Source: Castellaniella daejeonensis
Lineage (GTDB): Bacteria > Pseudomonadota > Gammaproteobacteria > Burkholderiales > Burkholderiaceae_B
Assembly: GCF_039523555.1 (NCBI RefSeq)
Contig: NZ_BAAAFN010000006.1
Location: forward strand, 186,001 to 250,000
Length of the DNA stretch: 64,000 nt
Direction of reading: 5' to 3'
The notes below the pieces were generated by a model, which saw only the letters and a list, made by a program, of their open reading frames with translations, was not told the origin of the DNA and ran no database searches. The translations under genes were made by a program, and so were the position numbers. This document shows, in pieces, positions 10,501 to 17,617 of the stretch. Numbering within the stretch: position 1 is the stretch's first letter; every line of letters starts with the position of its first letter.

Positions 10501-11058
10501 CAGGCGAGCCTGCCAGGCCTGCGATTCCGGCAGGGGCCGGTCGCCGCCGTACGCATCGGGCAGGATGAATTCGCCCCGGCCCCAGGCGTCCAGCCAGTCG
10601 GCCCGGTAGACCTGGTACTGGTCGAACAGGTCCGCCAGCCGGCGGGCCAGCTGGTGGCGCTTGCGCACATCGGCGTCGTCGGCCAGGAAGCGCGCCACCG
10701 GCTCGAAGCCCTGCTGCCGGGCCAGCGCCGGCAGCAGGCGCATCAGGCGCCAGGCCAGCGGATCCTTGTCCAGTGGGGATTGCTCGGGCACGGCGCCAGC
10801 GCCCAGCACGGCGCGGTACGCCTGCCACATGAAGCGCGAGGGCAGCAGAAAATCCAGCGCGGCCGCAATGCCGCAGCCCTGATCGCGCTCGGCCAGGGCC
10901 AGGCGCAGCCACTGGGCAATGCCGTTGCTGTGCACCAGCAGACATTCGTTTTCCAGGGGATCGAGCGGCGAATGGCGCAGCCACGCGACCAGCACCTCGC
11001 GCAGTTGTTCCGCCCGATTGCCGTGGACCAGCATCAGCCCCGGAGTGAGTTTCGCCAC
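7576..11058 (-). CDS. recC: Exodeoxyribonuclease V subunit gamma RecC
   Basis: 1160-residue RecC, the scaffold of RecBCD that recognises Chi and splits the DNA strands. It has an inactive helicase fold (GLMLVHGNRAEQL at the start, VMVPDIEAYAPHV, CLLGMQDGAFPRQ) and no Walker A lysine motif, as expected. I chose the GTG at 11058 because AAGGG precedes it by 6 nt and because homologous RecC proteins begin at this point; an ATG 22 codons upstream has no such site. First gene of the recCBD operon, divergent from the yggS-type gene. Confidence 0.95.
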   Translation of the reverse strand: MAKLTPGLMLVHGNRAEQLREVLVAWLRHSPLDPLENECLLVHSNGIAQWLRLALAERDQGCGIAAALDFLLPSRFMWQAYRAVLGAGAVPEQSPLDKDPLAWRLMRLLPALARQQGFEPVARFLADDADVRKRHQLARRLADLFDQYQVYRADWLDAWGRGEFILPDAYGGDRPLPESQAWQARLWRALLEDLGASGSEPIGRAAVHAAFMARVRAPGDVPRPSGLPRRLLVFGISAMPRQTLEALSGLSRWIQILVCVNNPCAHYWADIQGDRELLRARFRRQARRPGMPEVLDEDALHQQTHPLLASWGRQGRDFIGLLDDIDDPAHRARCGLAFEALHRRIDAFEELPGVTLLEQLQDDIRDLRPLAETRERWPAVDAARDDSLRFHVAHSAQREVEILHDQLLAAFAADPGLQPRDVIVMVPDIEAYAPHVQAVFGQYDARDRRHVPYALADRGQRQADPLVIVLEQLLSLPRLRLGIQEVLEWLDVPALRARFGIEDGDLPLLQAWAREAEVRWGLHAGHRGTFGLAQAPEAAHGHTWRFGLDRMLLGYAAGPDAPAWSGIEPYGETGGLQAQALGALARLLDALDHHWRQLRQDATPAQWVACLRTLLDDFFLPRSDADEHTLARFREILQDWAQLCEAAGMDEALPVSIVAEHCLGQLDQAGLSQRFFAGAVTFATLMPMRAIPFRRVCLLGMQDGAFPRQRVPADFDLMALHPRPGDRSRREDDRYLFLEALLSARDQLYISWVGHSIHDNTPQPPSVLVSQLMDHLDRGWQSADGASPLARALSLHHPLQPFSRRYFPKQVQAGPGALFTYAAEWRSARLPAGAGQAPGVLPPPRRDAALRLDVLRQFLRHPVRAFFQQRLQVFFEAPDPKLDEGEPYVRDGLAQWQLRAELLDVLRQSPDPANAGPAFLDCLDRMRRRGALVAGSLGEASAQALLDSVQAAIDPYRRACEDWSQVSDEALRMESTVPESGWMFEDTLGGWRRNERGEWCRIALLASHLVRDRHYRIAPMMPAWLDHLAAHAHGRPLTTVLVSPQGSVSFDPLDPAWAAEQWQALWAAWQAGMRAALPVEIDAAGAWLRAGADPEPGGKAWRAAEDIYLRRVEDDLYLRRCYPDFDRLCAGGGFFHWAATLYGAAAGAIRPYPAAAEAEA

Positions 11059-11202
11059 GCTTTTCCCTTCTCGCCTGTCGTTCCAGGCTAGATGATAAAG
11101 GCTTTCGGCCCGGCTTCGGACCATCCCGGACCGGCGGACGAATCCGGCGCGTTGGGGTTATCCTAGGGACACTCCGAACGCCCTTTGCCCGAGACTGTTG
11201 CA

Positions 11203-11988
11203 ATGAATGCTGTGCCATCCCCCGTCCGGCCCGCCTACCGGACGGCCGCCACCCAGGAGGAAATCCAGGCCAACCTGGCCGACATCCGCGCCCGCATCGA
11301 CGCAGCCTGCGAGCGCGCCGGCCGCGATCCGGCCGAAGTCCGCCTGCTGCCCGTCAGCAAGACCGTGGACGAATCCCGCATCCGCATGGCCTACGCGGCG
11401 GGCTGCCGCCAGCTGGGCGAAAACAAGGTCCAGGAAGCCTACGGCAAATGGGAAGCCATGGCCGACCTTGCCGACCTGGACTGGGCGATCATCGGCCACC
11501 TGCAGACCAACAAGGCCAAATTCGTCGCCCGCTTCGCGCGGGAATTCCAGGCCCTGGACAACCTGCGCGTGGCCGAGGCGCTCGACAGGCGCCTGCAGGC
11601 CGAAGGCCGGAGCCTGGATGTGTTCGTCCAGGTGAACACATCGGGCGAGGCCAGCAAATTCGGCCTGGCGCCCGAAGACGCGCTGGACTTCGCCCGCGCC
11701 CTGCCCGCCTACACATCCCTGAAAGTGCGCGGGCTGATGACACTGGCCCTGTTTTCTCCGGACGAGACCCGCGTGCGGCCCTGCTTCCAGCTGCTGCGTG
11801 ACCTGCGCGACCGCCTGCGCCAGGATGCCCCCCAGGGTGCCGACTTCGCCGAGCTGTCGATGGGCATGTCGGGGGATTTCGAATGGGCCATCGAGGAAGG
11901 CGCCACCACGGTGCGCGTCGGCCAGGCGATCTTCGGCGCCCGCGCCCTGCCCGACAGCCATTACTGGCCCGAAGGCAAGGCCGGCTAG
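11203..11988 (+). CDS. yggS: YggS-family pyridoxal phosphate homeostasis protein
   Basis: 261-residue single-domain alanine-racemase-fold protein of the YggS/PROSC family, which binds PLP and keeps free PLP and vitamin B6 pools in balance in the cytoplasm. The PLP-binding lysine is K53 in LLPVSKTVD. Family motifs GENKVQEAYGKW, WAIIGHLQTNKAKF, VNTSGEASKFG, LMTLALFSPDE and LSMGMSGDFEWAIEEG are all present. It is longer than usual (about 230) because of roughly 20 N-terminal residues before the conserved part, so the start could be further in. The lipoprotein gene follows after 17 bp, probably cotranscribed. Confidence 0.93.
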   Translation: MNAVPSPVRPAYRTAATQEEIQANLADIRARIDAACERAGRDPAEVRLLPVSKTVDESRIRMAYAAGCRQLGENKVQEAYGKWEAMADLADLDWAIIGHLQTNKAKFVARFAREFQALDNLRVAEALDRRLQAEGRSLDVFVQVNTSGEASKFGLAPEDALDFARALPAYTSLKVRGLMTLALFSPDETRVRPCFQLLRDLRDRLRQDAPQGADFAELSMGMSGDFEWAIEEGATTVRVGQAIFGARALPDSHYWPEGKAG

Positions 11989-12005
11989 ACCCGCCCCATC
12001 CGCCC

Positions 12006-12545
12006 ATGGCAGCCCGCCCGTCCTTCGCCGAGTCCCGGACCGGACCATGCCCGGGATGGCGGGCCGTTCGCACCCTGGCTGCAGGCCTGCTGTGCCTGTG
12101 GCTGGCGGCCTGCGCAGGCCCGGGCAGCCGAGGGCCGTCCATGCCCAATCCCGCCATCGATCCGGCGCAACGCACCGAAGTGATCATGACGGCCCTGAGC
12201 CTGCTGGACACCCGCTACCGCTATGGCGGATCGCAAGCGCGGCAGGGTTTCGACTGCAGCGGCCTGGTGAAATACGTATTCGGCGCGGCAACCGGCACCA
12301 CCCTGCCCCACAACACCGAACTGATCGCCCGCATGAGCCGCCCCGTGCCACGCCGCGACCTGCAAGCCGGCGACCTGGTGTTCTTCGATACGCTGGGCCG
12401 ACCGAACTCGCACATGGGCATCTACCTGGGCGACGGCCGCTTCATCAATGCGCCGTCCACCGGAGGCCAGGTCCGCATCGACACACTGGACAACCCCTAT
12501 TACCGGCGCCATTTCCAGTCGGTGGGAACCTTGTTCGCCCGATGA
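12006..12545 (+). CDS. NlpC/P60 family lipoprotein peptidase
   Basis: 179 residues. A hydrophobic N-terminus ends in the lipobox LAAC (Cys36), so the protein should be a lipid-anchored envelope lipoprotein. The NlpC/P60 domain covers about residues 53-175: catalytic Cys84 (FDCSGLVKYVF), His136 (SHMGIYLGDG), and Asn148 where E. coli Spr-type enzymes have the third catalytic His. Such enzymes cut the D-Glu/diaminopimelate cross-bridge in peptidoglycan. Asn is tolerated at the third position in this superfamily, so activity is plausible but not assured. The ATG at 12006 is the one that gives a proper lipoprotein signal; a longer in-frame reading overlaps yggS and lacks signal features. Confidence 0.9.
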   Translation: MAARPSFAESRTGPCPGWRAVRTLAAGLLCLWLAACAGPGSRGPSMPNPAIDPAQRTEVIMTALSLLDTRYRYGGSQARQGFDCSGLVKYVFGAATGTTLPHNTELIARMSRPVPRRDLQAGDLVFFDTLGRPNSHMGIYLGDGRFINAPSTGGQVRIDTLDNPYYRRHFQSVGTLFAR

Positions 12546-12547
12546 AA

Positions 12548-12580
12548 AAACCGGCGCCGGCCAATGGCCGGAGCCGGTTT
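12548..12580. terminator. Hairpin terminator after the NlpC/P60 gene, probably bidirectional
   Basis: Arms AAACCGGCGCCGGCC and GGCCGGAGCCGGTTT pair with one mismatch around a 3-nt loop. The left arm starts 2 bp after the lipoprotein stop codon. A-rich sequence on the left and TTT on the right fit use from both sides, serving also the convergent spy-like gene. Confidence 0.8.
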
Positions 12581-12642
12581 CCCCGCGCCCCGTCCCGGAC
12601 GGCCCGGGAATCAGGACACGGGCCAGCCGCATGCAGCGGCAA

Positions 12643-13152
12643 TCAGGACTTGCCGGAGCGTGCCGGTTGCTTCGGTGCACGCATCTGCGCCAGTTTCTCG
12701 CGCTGTTCGGGCGTGAGCACGGCGCGGATCTGCGCACCGGTCTGCGCACGCAGCAAGGCCATCTGTGCCTGCGCCTGGCCCAGCGCGTCGGCAGCCTGCC
12801 TGGCCTTGGCCTCGTCGAAGGCGTCGGCACGGCTCAGTTCGCGCAACGATTCGTGCGCGGCACGCAACGCCTTTCTCTGGTCATAGAAGGCCTGCGCCTG
12901 GTCGTGACGGATCTTGAAGATCTGGTCCTGCTGTTCCTGGCTGAGATCCAGGGCGCGCAGGCCATGGCCGCCGAAATGACCGTGATGGCCGGCGTGGCGG
13001 CCGGCGTCGTGCCAGCCCATGTGATGCTGGCGGGAACCGCCATCGGCCGGCATGCCGGACGCGGCCGTGGCGGCCAGGGGTGCGGCGACCAGGGCGGCAG
13101 CCATGGCCAGGGCCGAGAGCGAGCGGGCGCGGGTGACGTGGGTGTTGTTCAT
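12643..13152 (-). CDS. Spy/CpxP-like periplasmic LTXXQ protein, His-rich
   Basis: 169 residues. A Sec signal peptide is visible (hydrophobic core about 11-28, likely cut at ATA-AS near 31). The mature protein is mostly helical and charged, with two LTXXQ-like segments, LSQEQ near residue 70 and LTPEQ near 146, the signature of the Spy/CpxP chaperone fold. Residues 43-63 contain eight histidines among glycines, which suggests metal binding as in ZraP-type relatives. AAGGAAG precedes the ATG at 13152. It lies directly downstream of baeR on the same strand, and Spy is a known BaeR target in E. coli, so it is probably controlled by the adjacent two-component system. Family confident; metal binding is inference. 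Confidence 0.85.
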   Translation of the reverse strand: MNNTHVTRARSLSALAMAAALVAAPLAATAASGMPADGGSRQHHMGWHDAGRHAGHHGHFGGHGLRALDLSQEQQDQIFKIRHDQAQAFYDQRKALRAAHESLRELSRADAFDEAKARQAADALGQAQAQMALLRAQTGAQIRAVLTPEQREKLAQMRAPKQPARSGKS

Positions 13153-13252
13153 GTCGGTCTTCCTTTCCGTGTTTCCGGCGGCCCCCCGATGGAGCCGCGA
13201 TGGAGACAGATTAAGGGCCGACTGCGGTGCAAAAATGGGCAAATCGTGAAGA

Positions 13253-13265
13253 CTTCGTGGAGAAG
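13253..13265 (-). promoter_or_regulatory. Possible BaeR-type box upstream of the spy-like gene
   Basis: Minus-strand CTTCTCCACGAAG, about 100 bp before the spy-like start, resembles the TCTCCA core of E. coli BaeR boxes. The match is short, so this is a suggestion only. Confidence 0.3.
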
Positions 13266-13285
13266 CGTCAGCGGATTCTGCCGGC

Positions 13286-13963
13286 TCAGGCGCCCCCGAG
13301 ATCCAGCCGGTAGCCCACGCCGTAGACGGAGCGGATCAGATCCTCGCCCGGGCGCACGGCAGCCAGCTTGCGGCGCAGGTTCTTCACGTGACTGTCCACG
13401 GTCCGATCGGTGACGACGCGGCGGTCGTCGTACAGGCCATCCAGTACCTGGTCGCGGGAAAAGATGCGCCCGGGCTGGCTGGCCAGCAACGCCAGCAACC
13501 GGAATTCCACCGGTGTCAGATCCAGCGCCGTGCCGTCCAGGCGGGCGCTCCAGGCGCCTTCGTCGATGTCCAGCCCACCGGTGCCGCGCGCCGGTGCCGG
13601 CACGGCCGCGCTGCGGCGCAAAACCGCCTTGACGCGGGCCACGACCTCGCGCGGGCTGTAGGGCTTGCAGATGTAATCGTCGGCACCCAGTTCCAGGCCC
13701 AGCAGGCGGTCGATCTCTTCGGTCCGGGCAGTGACCATGATGACCGGGATGGCAGTCCTGGCGCGGATGTCTCGGCACAGGTCCAGGCCGTCGCGCCCGG
13801 GCAGCATCAGGTCCAGCAGCACCAGGTCGGGCATCCAGTCCGAGACCAGGGGCATGACCTCCAGGCCATCCTCCGCGCAACGCGCCTCGTAGCCGGCTGC
13901 TTCGAGATAGGTGCGCAACACCTCGGCCAGCTTGGGTTCGTCTTCGACCACCAGAATCCGCAT
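13286..13963 (-). CDS. baeR: OmpR-family response regulator BaeR
   Basis: 225 residues. Receiver domain 1-115 with the acidic pocket VEDE, phosphorylatable Asp51 (LVLLDLMLPGRDG) and Lys100 (DDYICKPYSP). The winged-helix DNA-binding domain covers about 130-222 (LTPVEFRLLALLASQPGRIF, VVTDRTVDSHVKNLRRKL). The gene starts 3 bp after baeS. Assignment as BaeR follows from the clear BaeS partner. In E. coli this pair responds to envelope stress, indole and metals and activates spy and drug-efflux genes; here a spy-like gene is next to it and no efflux pump is linked. Confidence 0.88.
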   Translation of the reverse strand: MRILVVEDEPKLAEVLRTYLEAAGYEARCAEDGLEVMPLVSDWMPDLVLLDLMLPGRDGLDLCRDIRARTAIPVIMVTARTEEIDRLLGLELGADDYICKPYSPREVVARVKAVLRRSAAVPAPARGTGGLDIDEGAWSARLDGTALDLTPVEFRLLALLASQPGRIFSRDQVLDGLYDDRRVVTDRTVDSHVKNLRRKLAAVRPGEDLIRSVYGVGYRLDLGGA

Positions 13964-13966
13964 GCC

Positions 13967-15397
13967 TTACTCCTTGTTGCTCGCGTGACGCCCGCTCCCG
14001 CCTTCCATGCCAGCCGCGGCACCATCCCCCAGGGGCCATTCGATGCGGACGGCCAGCCCGCCCAGGTCGGACTGCATCGCGGCAATCTCGCCGCCATGCG
14101 CCTGGACGATGGACCGGCAGATCGCCAGGCCCAGCCCCGATCCGCCATGCTGGCGGCTGCGCGAGGACTCCACCCGGTACAGGCGGTCGAACAGGCGGGG
14201 CAACTGATCGGTCGCCACCGAAGGCGCGGTGTCGGCGATTTCGAGCACGATGCGGCCCGCCTGCCGGCCCGCCCGCAGGCGCACGCGCCCCGGGCTGTCG
14301 GTATAGCGCAGGCTGTTTTCCAGCAGGTTGGCCAGCAGCTGTTCCAGGCGGCGCTCGTCGCCGGACAAGCGCAGGCCGGGCTCGATGTCCTGGTCCAGCG
14401 CCAGCCCCGCCCGGGCATACCGGTCACGCACGGCATCCAGCGCCCGCGCGGCCAGCGCCGACAGGTCCAGCGGCCGCATCCGGTAATCCAGGGCGCCGGC
14501 GTCGGCCAGCGACAGCTCGCGCAGATCATCCACCAGCCGGTTCAGCCGGCCGATTTCATGGGCCAGCGAGGCCAGGGCGGCCTCGTCCGGCGCGCGCAAC
14601 CCATCCTGCAGGGCCTCGATCTCTCCGCGCAGCACGGCCAGGGGCGTGCGCAGTTCATGGGACATGTCGGCCATCAGCTCGCGGCGCAGGCGGGCGTTGC
14701 GCCCCAGGCTGTGCGCCAGGCGGTTGAAATCGCGGGCCAGGCGTCCGAGTTCGTCGGGCGCTCCGACCCGTACCCGGGTGTCGAAATCGCCGTCGGCAAG
14801 CCGGCGGGTGGCCTGCGCAATGCGGCGCACGGGCACCAGCAGCAATCGCGCCAGCAGCAGGCTGACCAGGGCGGCCAGCAGCACGGACAGGCCCACGATC
14901 ACCCAGGTCGCCCGCAACTGCCGGGACTGGAACTGGCGGTCGATCTCGTCGTCGAGCACCATGGGCATGGGCGGGGGGCTGAGCAGCCAGCCCACGGAAC
15001 GGCCCTCGACGACCACGGGGTGGCGCCGCACGTCGGTTCCGGGGCGCACGCGCGGCCCGGCCAGCCAGCCGCCATCGGCGTCCACCAGCGTGACCCGGGG
15101 CGGCGGGCCCGGCGGCAGGCCGCGATCGCGGTCGCCCGGCCGGGCGTAACGCGACAGACGCAGGCTGCGCCACCATCGCTCGCCCCCCTCGGACAGGAAG
15201 CGCCAGCCGCCGGCCTCGGCATAATCCGCGGCCAGGGCCTGCGCCAGGCTGTCCAGCCGCTGGCTCTCGCGTTCCCGGATATAGTCGTCGAAGCCGCTCT
15301 CGAAGCTGTAGCGCACGGCCATCCCCATGGCAAGCGCCACGACGATGCAGGTCGCCAGGATGGCCAGGAACAGCTTGAAAGTGATGCTGGATCGCAT
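13967..15397 (-). CDS. baeS: Envelope stress sensor histidine kinase BaeS
   Basis: 476 residues. TM1 is about 8-27 and TM2 about 164-190, with a periplasmic sensor region between them. HAMP follows (LLVPVRRIAQATRRLADGDF), then HisKA with His247 in MADMSHELRTPLAVLRGE. The ATP-binding domain has the N box LLENSLRYTDS and GSGLGLAICRSI. Resemblance to E. coli BaeS is strong from end to end: KLFLAILATCIV in TM1, GWRFL in the periplasmic part, and the same ELEA/DG spacing after the H box. The ATG at 15397 matches the family N-terminus; a start 12 codons earlier is less likely. Confidence 0.9.
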   Translation of the reverse strand: MRSSITFKLFLAILATCIVVALAMGMAVRYSFESGFDDYIRERESQRLDSLAQALAADYAEAGGWRFLSEGGERWWRSLRLSRYARPGDRDRGLPPGPPPRVTLVDADGGWLAGPRVRPGTDVRRHPVVVEGRSVGWLLSPPPMPMVLDDEIDRQFQSRQLRATWVIVGLSVLLAALVSLLLARLLLVPVRRIAQATRRLADGDFDTRVRVGAPDELGRLARDFNRLAHSLGRNARLRRELMADMSHELRTPLAVLRGEIEALQDGLRAPDEAALASLAHEIGRLNRLVDDLRELSLADAGALDYRMRPLDLSALAARALDAVRDRYARAGLALDQDIEPGLRLSGDERRLEQLLANLLENSLRYTDSPGRVRLRAGRQAGRIVLEIADTAPSVATDQLPRLFDRLYRVESSRSRQHGGSGLGLAICRSIVQAHGGEIAAMQSDLGGLAVRIEWPLGDGAAAGMEGGSGRHASNKE

Positions 15398-15492
15398 GGT
15401 AAATCTCTTCCGCGGTCGGGATCGCGGTTTCACGTCCGCGATATCGTACCGTAGGCGCTCTCCGGATGGACGACGCCGACGCCGCTACGGGC

Positions 15493-15498
15493 TACACT
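15493..15498 (+). promoter_or_regulatory. Possible -10 element for tenA
   Basis: TACACT, 31 bp before the tenA start, within GGCTACACTCGG. No convincing -35 is seen, so this is weak. Confidence 0.3.
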
Positions 15499-15529
15499 CG
15501 GGGCCGCCCCCTTCGCAATGGAGACATGC

Positions 15530-16210
15530 ATGACGCCTTCATCCGATTCGACGCCCTTCGCCTCCCTGCTGGTCTGCTGCGCCCCCGAATGGAACGCCTA
15601 TTGCCAGCACGAATTCGTGCGTCGGCTGGCCGACGGCACGCTGCCGCCCGAGGCCTTCCGCCACTACCTGCGCCAGGACTATCTGTTTCTGGTGCACTTC
15701 GCCCGCGCCTGGGGACTGGCGGTCTACAAGAGCCGCACCATGGCCGAACTGCGCCAGGGCCTGGACAGCCTGAAAGCCATCGTGGACCTGGAGATGGATC
15801 TGCACGTCGGCTACTGCGCCCGCTGGGGCATCCCCGAGGCAGAACTGGAAACCCTGCCCGAAGCCAGCGAGACCATGGCCTACACCCGCTATGTGCTTGA
15901 CGCAGGCCTGCGTGGCGACCTGCTGGACCTGCACGTGGCGCTCGCCCCGTGTCTGGTCGGCTACGCGGACATCGCACGCTGGATCGAGGCCCAGGCGTTC
16001 ACCGTGCGGGGACCGGCCAACCCCTACGAAGATTGGATCGCCATGTACGCCAGCGACGAGTTCCAGGCGGCCGCGCAGGCCGAGCGCGACTGGCTGGATG
16101 CGCGCCTGGCCGGGCAGAACGCCGAACGGCTGGATGGGCTGACCGCCACGTTCCGCGATGCCATCCGCCTGGAAATCGATTTCTGGCAGATGGGGCTCGA
16201 CGGCGCCTGA
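15530..16210 (+). CDS. tenA: TenA-family aminopyrimidine aminohydrolase (thiaminase II)
   Basis: 226-residue all-helical TenA/THI-4 protein. Family motifs: HYLRQDYLFLVHFARAWGLA near residue 45, LAPCLVGYADIA with the likely nucleophilic Cys, the AC-loop equivalent NPYEDWIAMYAS, and the C-terminal Glu in LEIDFWQMGL. TenA hydrolyses formylaminopyrimidine or aminomethyl-HMP to salvage thiamine pyrimidine. The ATG at 15530 has GGAG 7 nt upstream, better than the ATG at 15518. No other thiamine genes are nearby, which fits stand-alone salvage. It is divergent from baeS and convergent with the aminotransferase. Confidence 0.88.
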   Translation: MTPSSDSTPFASLLVCCAPEWNAYCQHEFVRRLADGTLPPEAFRHYLRQDYLFLVHFARAWGLAVYKSRTMAELRQGLDSLKAIVDLEMDLHVGYCARWGIPEAELETLPEASETMAYTRYVLDAGLRGDLLDLHVALAPCLVGYADIARWIEAQAFTVRGPANPYEDWIAMYASDEFQAAAQAERDWLDARLAGQNAERLDGLTATFRDAIRLEIDFWQMGLDGA

Positions 16211-16224
16211 GCCGCCCCCCGGCG

Positions 16225-17355
16225 CTAGTCCCGGATCCGGTCCAGCGCCCGCGCCAGCGCCTCGACGGTGCGCTCGACGTCGTGCAGCTTGTCCAGGCCG
16301 AACAGGCCGATGCGGAAGGTCTTGAAGCCTTCGGGTTCATCGCAGGCCAGGGGCACGCCGGCAGCAGCCTGCACGCCGACCTGAGCGAACTTGCGCGTCG
16401 TGTGGATGCCGTCATCGGTGGTGTAGCTGACCACCACGCCGGGCGCCTCGAAACCGGGCGCCGCAACGCTCTTGAAACCGCGTTCGCGCAACAGGGCACG
16501 CACGGCCTGCCCCAGCTGGAGCTGCTCGGCCTTGACCCGATCGTAGCCGTAGGCCTCGGTTTCGGCCATCACGCGGCGCAGGACGGCCAGGGAATCCGTG
16601 GGCAAGGTAGTGTAGTAGGCGTGGCCGCCTTTTTCATAGGCTTCCATGATGCCCAGCCACTTGCGCAGGTCGCAGGCGAAACTGGTGCTCTGCGTGGTCT
16701 CGATGTGCTTGCGGGCGGCCTCGCCCAGCATCACCAGGCCGCAGCAGGCCGACGAGGTCCAGCCTTTCTGGGGAGCCGAGATCAGCACATCCGCGTGCAC
16801 TTCGCGCATGTCCACCCAGACCGTGCCCGAAGCGATGCAGTCCAGCACGAACAGGCCACCCGCTTCGTGCGCGGCATCGGCCACCTGGCGAATGTAGTCG
16901 TCGGGCAGCATGATGCCGGAGGCCGTTTCCACATGCGCAGCAAAGACGACTTCGGGCCGGAACTCGCGGATCGCCGCGACGACTTCGGCCACCGGCGGCG
17001 GCTCGAAGAACGGTTGGGCGCCGGCCTCGATCGGGCGCGCCTTGAGGACGCGCTCTTCGGACGGAATGCGCCCGGTCTCGAAGATCTGGCTCCAGCGGTA
17101 GCTGAACCAGCCGTTGCGGATCACCAGGCAGCGCCGGCCGGTCGCGAACTGGCGCGCCACGGCCTCCATGCCGAAGGTGCCGCTACCCGGCACCACGATG
17201 GCAGAATGCGCCCCGTACACCGACTTCAGGGTGCGCGAGATGTCGCGCATCACCTGCTGGAACGACTCGGACATGTGGTTCAGGGCGCGGTCGGTGTAGA
17301 CCACCGAATATTCCAGCAGACCCTCCGGGTCGACATTGGGCAGCAATCCAGGCAT
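16225..17355 (-). CDS. Class V PLP aminotransferase (alanine-glyoxylate type)
   Basis: 376 residues, fold type I class V aminotransferase. The PLP lysine is in SAPQKGWTSSACCGLV near residue 205, preceded by the Asp in LFVLDCIASGTVWVDM. The substrate-binding Arg region is FRIGLFGLD near the C-terminus. The family covers alanine-glyoxylate, serine-glyoxylate and serine-pyruvate aminotransferases and related lyases; the exact substrate is not readable. The ATG at 17355 matches the family start (MPGLLPNVDPEGLLEYS); the frame stays open upstream without homology. It stands alone, convergent with tenA. Confidence 0.85.
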   Translation of the reverse strand: MPGLLPNVDPEGLLEYSVVYTDRALNHMSESFQQVMRDISRTLKSVYGAHSAIVVPGSGTFGMEAVARQFATGRRCLVIRNGWFSYRWSQIFETGRIPSEERVLKARPIEAGAQPFFEPPPVAEVVAAIREFRPEVVFAAHVETASGIMLPDDYIRQVADAAHEAGGLFVLDCIASGTVWVDMREVHADVLISAPQKGWTSSACCGLVMLGEAARKHIETTQSTSFACDLRKWLGIMEAYEKGGHAYYTTLPTDSLAVLRRVMAETEAYGYDRVKAEQLQLGQAVRALLRERGFKSVAAPGFEAPGVVVSYTTDDGIHTTRKFAQVGVQAAAGVPLACDEPEGFKTFRIGLFGLDKLHDVERTVEALARALDRIRD

Positions 17356-17447
17356 GGCTTTCTCCGACGGAACGATGCACCGATTGTAGACCAGCCCCGG
17401 GCCCGGGCCGCGGTGAAGCACCGTGCCGGAAAAGACACGGACCGGTG

Positions 17448-17476
17448 CTGACCGGGTGCGGCGGCCACAGTACAAT
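17448..17476 (+). promoter_or_regulatory. Sigma-70 promoter for the EAL/HDOD gene
   Basis: CTGACC (17448-17453) and TACAAT (17471-17476) with a 17-bp spacer, about 140 bp before the gene start. The -10 matches 5 of 6 bases. The 262-bp gap holds nothing else recognisable. Confidence 0.6.
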
Positions 17477-17617
17477 GCGGGCAACGTCTGCGCCATCGGG
17501 GGCGCTGGCGGTTTGACGCAGTGCATAGGCTCCCGTTTTCAAAATAAAAGACAAAGGCTGTCCCTCCATGCGCTCCACTCTCGCGGGAAGCGCCACAGGC
17601 GCCAGCAAGGAGATTCG

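Noticed and set aside
7651..11091. 1146-codon open frame on the plus strand opposite recC
   Set aside because: It mirrors recC almost end to end, is rich in Gln, Arg, His and Gly and has no recognisable domain. Long antisense frames are expected at this GC content.
13388..15454. 688-codon plus-strand frame opposite baeR and baeS
   Set aside because: Antisense shadow of two clear two-component genes; no family motif.
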